From NCBI GenBank assembly GCA_963989385.1, contig OZ022498.1:102781298-102845297 (forward strand): a stretch of DNA of 64,000 nucleotides, given 5' to 3'. The notes under the pieces are model-generated. The model was not told the origin of the DNA and did not search any database. It saw only the letters and a program-made list of their open reading frames with translations. Below, piece by piece: positions 57,724 through 64,000 of this stretch (its first letter is position 1; the number at the start of each line of letters is the position of its first letter). Origin of the DNA: Ctena decussata. Its lineage: Eukaryota; Mollusca; Bivalvia; Lucinida; Lucinidae. The position numbers and the translations under genes are program-made.

Positions 57724-58042
57724 CACTGTAAAAAAAAAACTGTAGATTTTACGGTAGAATGACTGGAAACCAGCCGCCAGTCCTTTTACCGTTATTTTTA
57801 CGGGCGTTTGCCTGTAAGAATTTTTGGAAATCACGAAATGGAAGTTTTATGTTAACTGGCTGCACTCGAAAATAGCTTTATATTGTTGAAGGGCTAACTG
57901 ACCAAAGCGACTGCTCTATTCTGTCCCACTCTGCTTGATAATTCCTGCAATTTTTACGGGCGCCCGTAAAAATAACGTTAAAAGGACTGGCAGCTGGTTG
58001 CCAGTTATTTTACCGTAAAATCTACAGTTTTTTTTTACAGTG
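57724..58042. mobile_element. CACTGTAAAA fold-back element
   Basis: CACTGTAAAAAAAAAACTG-TAGATTTTACGGTA at the left and its complement ending TTACAGTG at the right; the arms of about 85-95 bp continue through ACCAGC-GCCAGTCCTTTTA and TTTTTACGGGCG. CACTG...CAGTG ends are reminiscent of CACTA-type (EnSpm) termini; no clear target duplication. Confidence 0.75.
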
Positions 58043-58071
58043 CAGCTGCATGGATAGCTCCTTTTGTTATG

Positions 58072-58122
58072 AGATTGATTAATTGATTGATTGATTTATT
58101 GATTGATTTATTGACTGATTTT
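58072..58122 (+). repeat. (GATT)n microsatellite
   Basis: GATTGATTAATTGATTGATTG... imperfect, about 50 bp. Confidence 0.85.
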
Positions 58123-58269
58123 ACCATTTTCGGTCGACATCTGAACAACACATTCGTATCACGAGATATCAAATAAATGATAATGAAATGAGAATAAAAA
58201 AAGTAGGCCTATGCAAGAGACAGAACAGGGGACAGGTGTTTTGAAGAGGCAGACAGACACACAGAGAGA

Positions 58270-58690
58270 ATGGTACCACTGGCAACCGTAAAACCCTGCA
58301 CAGTATCGGCAGCCAATGGTGCCATTGGCAACCGTTGGCACCACTGGCAAAATTGCCAATGTCACCACTGGCAGTGCTTTGGTAGAGCCAATGGCGCCAA
58401 AGGTACCATTGGTAGAGCCGATGGCGCCTATAGCACCATTGCTTTAGTTTTTCTAATTTTCTTTCATTATTGTGGCGGAAAATTCTCCTGTGTCAACTCG
58501 AGTGTTTATGATGAGTTCAATAAATTGCCGTATTGAATGACGCAAATTTACCACCACGGTAATTTTTCTCACGCCCTTAGTTGTCTGCAGTATTGGCAGC
58601 CAATGGTCGGCAATGCTGGTTTCAATGGTAGAGCCAATGGTGCCAATATTGAAACTCAGAGCGTCATTGGCATGTCAATAGTGACATTGG
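58270..58690. repeat. GCCAATGG / CCATTGGC-rich degenerate minisatellite
   Basis: More than a dozen TTGGC or GCCAA motifs, in both orientations, as in GCCAATGGTGCCATTGGCA and GAGCCAATGGCGCCAAAGG. Frames through it translate to simple repeats (minus strand GAIGSTNGTFGAIGS), so they are not genes. Confidence 0.7.
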
Positions 58691-59249
58691 CAAAAATTCG
58701 GACGCAACCAGTATTGGTTTTGACGTCACACATAAAAGATGCAACGTCACTCTGGTGCTTCATCCAATCAATTACTAGATTATTTATATAACTGAGGGAA
58801 AACCGATAGGCCTAGTGGAAGTCAAAAGCTGTTTTGCATCTCTCCGTCAGCCTTTGTCGTTTCTAGACAGTTTCTAGACAGTTGTAAAGCTTTTTAGCTA
58901 TATCACGTGTGCACCTGCCTGCTGCCGACCTAGAAATATAATGCGTGTCACCAATAAACAGATGCCGAGAAGCCGCAGTTGAAAGGTAGGTAAGGTGTTT
59001 TTTTCGAGCTGTACGGCCTTCTAGCCGAATATTCTGACGGCCATCATAGGAGTTTTTTTTTGGAATTCAGACGCGTGTTGCCAGGGTAGTGTCGGCGGAA
59101 GTCCAGGAATTTATTTTCGTCCAATAAAAATGCCAGCGTCTCGTTTCTCCTTAGAAAGAAACACGCCGACCGGAAATTCAGTGACACAAAAATTTCGAAG
59201 CCTTAGTGGTACGGGACAGAATAGAATAGAACAGAAATACGCCTTAATC
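58691..59249. other. No gene recognised
   Basis: Spacer; TTTCTAGACAG occurs twice in tandem near 58861-58881. Confidence 0.4.
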
Positions 59250-59252
59250 GTA

Positions 59253-59311
59253 AAGCAACCAACTCTCGTTGTTTGCCGCCTTCGGCGGCAAACAACTCGT
59301 TGGTTGGTTGC
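59253..59311. repeat. Near-perfect 59-bp hairpin
   Basis: AGCAACCAAC, GTTGTTTGCCGCC, a TTC loop, GGCGGCAAACAAC, GTTGGTTGGTTGCT. Confidence 0.9.
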
Positions 59312-59425
59312 TATTATATCGTTTAAACGAAATATCAAATTAGAACGGAAATATAAACAACAAATATCTCGTTTGAACGACTTATTATATCGTTAAAACG
59401 ACTTATTAAACAATATAATAAGTCG
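59312..59425 (+). repeat. Array of TCGTTTAAACGA-type palindromes, part 2
   Basis: TCGTTTAAACGA (59319), TCGTTTGAACGA (59369), TCGTTAAAACGA (59390), with ATTAGAACGGAAATA-AAACAAC between, as in the 57.3-57.6 kb units. Confidence 0.8.
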
Positions 59426-59796
59426 TTACGTATGCAGGGGAAGGTTGTTGTAGGGGATCGGGAGGCAACGGAAGTATACTAACATTAGGGATGCAGCGGT
59501 GGTTTCAAGGCGCTTGTTAAAGACCCCTAGCTTAACTGAAAATGCTCGCACGTATATGAATTTTGCTGAGAGACATGAAAATAATAATCGAGTAATTATA
59601 CGCTACCAAAGATATGATGTTGGCGTCAATTAAGATATTGTTATTGTTTCAAGCTGAATCATCTTCCGATGAACTACAATGTCCTTTACAACGATTACTG
59701 TAATAACATGCGCATTTTTTTTAGTATTTTCTAACATGACCCTACCTGCAGTCAGTAAGTAGTCGCGAGATGCTAAAATATAAACATCAAAGACAC
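59426..59796. other. No gene recognised
   Basis: Spacer, no supported feature. Confidence 0.4.
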
Positions 59797-60160
59797 TTTA
59801 TCATGTGACGTTGCATCTGAGAATGTAATAAAGCCATGCATTAAAAATAATAATCAACTAGTGGATTAAAATATGAAAAAAAACATCGTAACGTTTTGAG
59901 TTGACGTCCATAAAACGTCACATTTTCTTATGGCGAAATCGTGGCGTGTTAGTGCAAACTTTGCTGATAAAATGCGATTTAAGTGTCATATGATAAACAG
60001 AATTATCTTGCAATCATGCTTCTGTATTATCGAATTTATTACACTCGTTGGAGAAAACTGATAAGATGCTCGGCATAGCCTCGAACATTATCTTTTCCCA
60101 AACTCGTTTAATAAATTCAATAATATATGAGCACTCATGTAAGATTCTCTATATAAACGA
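59797..60160 (+). repeat. Dispersed repeat with central hairpin, copy 2 (partner 20045-20400)
   Basis: See 20045-20400; same orientation. The hairpin arms here are partly decayed (GATAAGATGC / ACATTATC). Confidence 0.8.
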
Positions 60161-60389
60161 TGAGCTTGGTCGTTTGCAGCCTTCGAAACCTAGGGACAGA
60201 CGTCCAGAATTGCAAAAAAATATTGTTCTGTTGTCCAGCAACCAGATTCGTTCAGTAAATTAAATGTGAAATAATAACGGTCTGTTATTTGAGTTCTTAC
60301 AAATATAAGAATGTTTTCGCATACGATTTTTTACCATCTAAAGGTATAAACAGATACACAAGGATTGTATTCCTCCCGCCTTTTGTAAA

Positions 60390-61911
60390 ACAAGAGGGCC
60401 ATGAGGCCCTGAATCGCTCACCCGAGCAATTGGCAAAGTGGCTTTTTCTTATGTCTGAAATTGTCAAACTATGAGTCTTGGGTCAAAAGTCAAAGAATGA
60501 CCATGACCTCTTGTACTCATAAAGATAACTGTATTTACCAATTTTTAGGCCTAAATCTTCAAAACTTTCCATGAAATCTTATGTTCTAGCATTTTCCCAT
60601 ATTTGACCTTGCCGTAAAATATTCAAGGTCAACCCAAGGTCATCATTTTGAACAATCTTGATAGTAATGGAGTACCCAATGCTACATACTAAGTTTCAAG
60701 GCCATCGGTCAGTTGTTTCTGGAGAAGAAGATTTTTTAAAGGTTTTTACCATATATGGGCGTGGCGGCCATGTTGGTCATGTGACCTGGGCCGTTTGAAC
60801 AAAATTTCATTCCTTCAACACCTGAAAGCTCTATATGAAATTTGGTTACAATTGGTCCAGTGGTTTTTGAGGAGATTGTTAGAAATTGTGAAAATATGAG
60901 AGTTCTGGGTCAAAGGTCAAAGAATGACCTTGACCTCTTGTACTCACAAATCGTCATGTACTCAATAAGATGACTGTGTATACCAATTTTTAGGCCTTAA
61001 TCTTCAAAGCTTTCCAAGAAATCTTATTTTCTAGCATTTTCCTTTATTTGACCTTGCCATAAAAAAGGTCAAGGTCAACCCAAGGTCATAATTTGAATAA
61101 TCTTGGTAGTACTCAAGTACCCAATGCTACATGCCAAGTTTCAAGGCCATCGGTCCATTGGTTCTGGAGAAGAAGATTTTTAAAGGTTTTTACCATATAT
61201 GGGTGTGGCGGCCATGTTGGTCATGTGACATGGACGGTATGAATAAATTTTCGTTCCCTCAACCCCTGGAGGCTCTATATGAAATTTGGTTACAAATGGT
61301 GCAGTGGCTTTTGAGGAGATTGTTTGAAATTGTCAAAATATCAGAGTCCTGGGTCAAAGGTCAAAGAATGACCTTGACCTCTTATACTCATAAATCTTCA
61401 TGTACTCATTAAGATGACTGTTGATACGAATTTTTAGCCCAAAATATTCAACAGTTTCCAAGATATCTTAAGTTCTAGCATTTTGCCATATAAAAGCACA
61501 AGGAAGCAAATTTGACCTTACCGTAAAAAAGGTCAAGGTCAACCCAAGGTCATAATTTGAACAATCTTGGTAGTACTCGCGTACTCGATGCTACATACTA
61601 AGTTTCAAGGCCATTGGCCCATTGGTTCTGGAGAAGAAGATTTTTAAAGGTTTTTACCATATATGGGCATGGCGGCCATGTTGGTCATGTGACCAAGACC
61701 ATTTGAACAATTTTTCGTTCCCCCTTCCTCTGGAGGCCACATATGAAATTTGGTTACAATTGGCCCAGCGGTTTCAGAGGAGAAGTCATTTGAAATTGTG
61801 GACGGACGACGGACGACGGACAGACGACGGACGGACGACGGACGGACGACGACGGACGACGGAGCCTTACCATCCTATAAGCTCCCCCGGAGCCTCTGGC
61901 TCAGGTGAGCT
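60390..61911 (-). mobile_element. Tandem-repeat element, pearl/Helentron-like (copy 6)
   Basis: Inverted relative to copy 5: starts ACAAGAGGGCCATGAGGCCC, has three to four long units with GGTCAAAGAATGACC-TGACCTCTTG, CATATATGGGCGTGGCGGCC and GGTTCTGGAGAAGAAG, then a (GACGGAC)n microsatellite (61802-61860) and ends GGCTCAGGTGAGCT followed by AAAAA. Frames such as 61622-62059 are repeat periodicity. Confidence 0.8.
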
Positions 61912-63059
61912 AAAAACGTCGTGTTTGTTCAATTTTACCGACAGTATCGCAAACACCTTTGAACTCAAAATCTTCCTATGTCTGAGGAATGTGTGTCACA
62001 TGAATTGTATGGTTTTTAGCACATGTGCGTCTATTATGTGTGATCTGTTTATGGTGTAATTCGACTACAGCAAAATCAATAAGAACGATATCGCGAGGTC
62101 TTGGGCGACTCTCGTTTTCACCTGGTAAATTTCATGAAAAATGGATAACTAGTAAATAATGTTATTTAAAGGCAATACGAATGAAGAGCCGAAATTGCTT
62201 TTTATCAGTTTTAGAGCAAAATACGGACGTCTCGTCCTTGTAGAAAACAATGCAAATTAACATATACTGATGCCTGAAAAATAAAATAGTAAAATGTAGT
62301 CTGAAAATAGTCTGTCTCTGAAAGTTTGAAGTTTCTTTCAATACTCTAAATATGAATCGCTTGGAAAAAAAAGTGGACCGTTTTTTAAATGCTATGATTA
62401 ATACAAATTTTTGCATGTGCAATCTCTAAATACGGATGAATCAAAAAAGTGAAAAGCGAAGATTCCGATCACCTGTGTAATCTGATTTTGATAATTATGG
62501 TATTTACATGACTTAAGGTTTCTTATCAGGCGACGCCAATCAAATATACTTGCTCAGTTACTAACCAAAGAAGCTGTAAATTAAAGAAAAGGCAACTTGA
62601 AGAAGAGCATCCATATAATAAAAAAAAAATAGCACTGGTGTCTATAAAAAACTCAAAATACACTTTACTAAATGATGCTTGAGTGTTAGTCAGAAAATTG
62701 TCAGATATGTGAAAATTCAAAACAAACTCCAAACTAATTCAAAGAAAAAAAAGAAAAAAAAATGGAAGCAATAATCACGGGTATAGTTTAAAAGGGAAGA
62801 GGATATATGTGATTTTTTTACATATTTTGCAAATGAAAAAAAAAAAGAAAACTTGTGACTTCCTGCTCTACCGGTAGGCCTGCAACCAGATCGTAGGTAT
62901 TCAGACAAGCAGAGCGGTGACTCGGTGAAAACCGAAAAACGACCTCACGGCACCGGGGTTACTCTACCGTATGACGCATCCCTTCGCAAATGGAGAATAG
63001 TCTTAAAGGAAACATTTTTAACGGAGCGAATTCTAAATTCTTTCCAAGAAGCCCAAATA
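61912..63059. other. No gene recognised
   Basis: AT-rich, with A-tracts near 62624, 62745 and 62836. Short frames only. Confidence 0.4.
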
Positions 63060-63560
63060 AGATGGAAAATAAATTCTTCTTGGTGATTCTTCTGTTTCAC
63101 CGTGTCATTTAAATGAAAGAAGAATCTTCTCAACTATGCTCACTGACAAGATATTCATAGACTAATGAGGTCATAAAAAAATGAAAATTTACAACGACAC
63201 AACTATATAACTGCATATTACATCCGCGACCGGAAAAGGTTTGGTTCAAATGTAATCTCACTGCAAAACACGCGTCTATAAAGTAATCCAGAAGAACCTA
63301 ACATTTTAAAAAGACGACCTTATTGATTTAACATCCACAAGATAGTAATCATAAATAAGTCTGAAGTTTAATATCAGGTTCTTATATATTTGAACGTGTG
63401 TGCGAATTAAAATGAAATGAAATTATAAAGTCTGGAACGCTTCCGTAATGCAAATTGAATTGTGACTAAGGCTTGTCATTTGCTATGTGTCTAGATGGAA
63501 TATTTGAATGGGCGTCAGGTAAAAGACTCAGTCGTACCAAGAACATGCGTTTTAATATCC
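63060..63560 (+). repeat. Segmental duplication fragment, block E (M4 end and M5)
   Basis: Matches 40075-40690: TTAAATGAAAGAAGAATCT, ACATCCGCGACCGGA, TCCAGAAGAACCT, TTGATTTAACA, AATGAAATTATAAAGTCTGG, CCGTAATGCAAATT. No palindromic MITE of the GGGCCGTATT family here, unlike block C. Confidence 0.75.
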
Positions 63561-63576
63561 TTATATCCTTTTATTC

Positions 63577-63765
63577 ACATAGGTGGTGGTATCATACCTG
63601 TGACCCTCAGGGTGGGATGGGGGTGGGGTTTTGTAGAGGGGAATGAAAATAAAATAAAAAGGAAACCATTCTATTTTGATATTGTTAACATGTTATCCTT
63701 TTTCACTCCCCCCCCCACCCACCACCCTCCCCTGAGGCTCACTGATACGATACCAGTACCTGTTT
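63577..63765. repeat. Imperfect fold-back
   Basis: GGTATCATACCTGTGACCCTCAGGG is mirrored by CCCTGAGGCTCACTGATACG-ATACC around about 70 bp. Confidence 0.5.
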
Positions 63766-64000
63766 GTATTCATGTATTGCATGTAAGATAAATACACGGG
63801 AACAAACACTGGAATCTTCTGTCAGCATGCGCATCTGCAAAGTCCATTAAGTCTGTATTATATACTGCTCAAAATAAGTACGGGATATTAAGGCATTTAA
63901 GAAAGCAGGCTTAAGAAAAATAAGTTGATTAATATAAAACTGTTATAATTCATGGAGCAAATATTAATAGAGTCCTTCAATACGTTTAAGCTTGTCACGT

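Noticed and set aside
58159..58536. Repeated GAIGSTNG-like peptide as a structural protein
   Set aside because: Produced by a degenerate minisatellite and flanked by stops; frames on both strands look equally repetitive.
61622..62059. 145-codon frame ending in a DGRRTDD-rich stretch
   Set aside because: Translation of the tandem-repeat element and its GACGGAC microsatellite; related frames (61131-61412, and 48998-49258 on the other strand) come from the other units and from copy 5.

Overview
The window looks like a repeat-dominated stretch of an animal nuclear genome, most likely a bivalve mollusc. The basis is the AT-rich, intron-like sequence with no long open frames, a Ty3/Gypsy retrotransposon, several tRNA-derived SINE families, many fold-back (MITE-like) elements, and long elements built of 150-180 bp tandem units next to a (CCGT/GACG)n microsatellite, as known from bivalve genomes. 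The taxonomic call is inference. I found no complete host protein-coding gene, rRNA or functional tRNA. The longest open frames belong to one decayed retrotransposon; one 118-nt candidate exon (22016-22133, minus strand) is the only weak sign of a host gene.

Layout. 273-4678: a Ty3/Gypsy-type LTR element with two about 730-bp LTRs, a 4-bp GATG target duplication, a SINE inside one LTR, and a broken gag-protease-partial RT region on the minus strand; RNase H and integrase are missing. 4756-6578: first of about seven tandem-repeat elements (others at 16905-17240, 18332-19465, 30745-31388, 37701-39243, 48995-50330 and 60390-61911). 6870-16110: eleven copies across the window belong to one palindromic MITE family, five of them between 13571 and 15707, mixed with SINEs. 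17-23 kb: paired dispersed repeats, fold-backs and nested elements.

23.2-52.2 kb: head-to-tail diverged copies of a block of about 5.8 kb or more (A about 23225-28900, B about 29045-33560, C about 33565-41285, D about 45150-52150, plus a fragment at 63060-63560). Each copy carries private insertions, so the copies supply empty sites for one another. This shows cleanly that a 2.8-kb element (34359-37177) inserted at TTAA, that a tandem-repeat element (37701-39243) inserted into a T-rich site, and that SINEs at 24494 and 26289 inserted after the block duplicated.

52-64 kb: more fold-backs, a 297-bp sequence in two to three direct copies (55518-56960), a cluster of short TCGTTTAAACGA palindromes, a GCCAAT/ATTGGC-rich minisatellite, and an inverted-orientation tandem-repeat element. 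The features do not act together as a pathway; the window is best read as layered transposon insertion and segmental duplication. The most notable points are the polypurine tract and junction palindrome suggesting that the coding module of the LTR element is inverted relative to its LTRs, the AWWT target preference of the main MITE family, and the self-documenting insertion history in the duplicated blocks.
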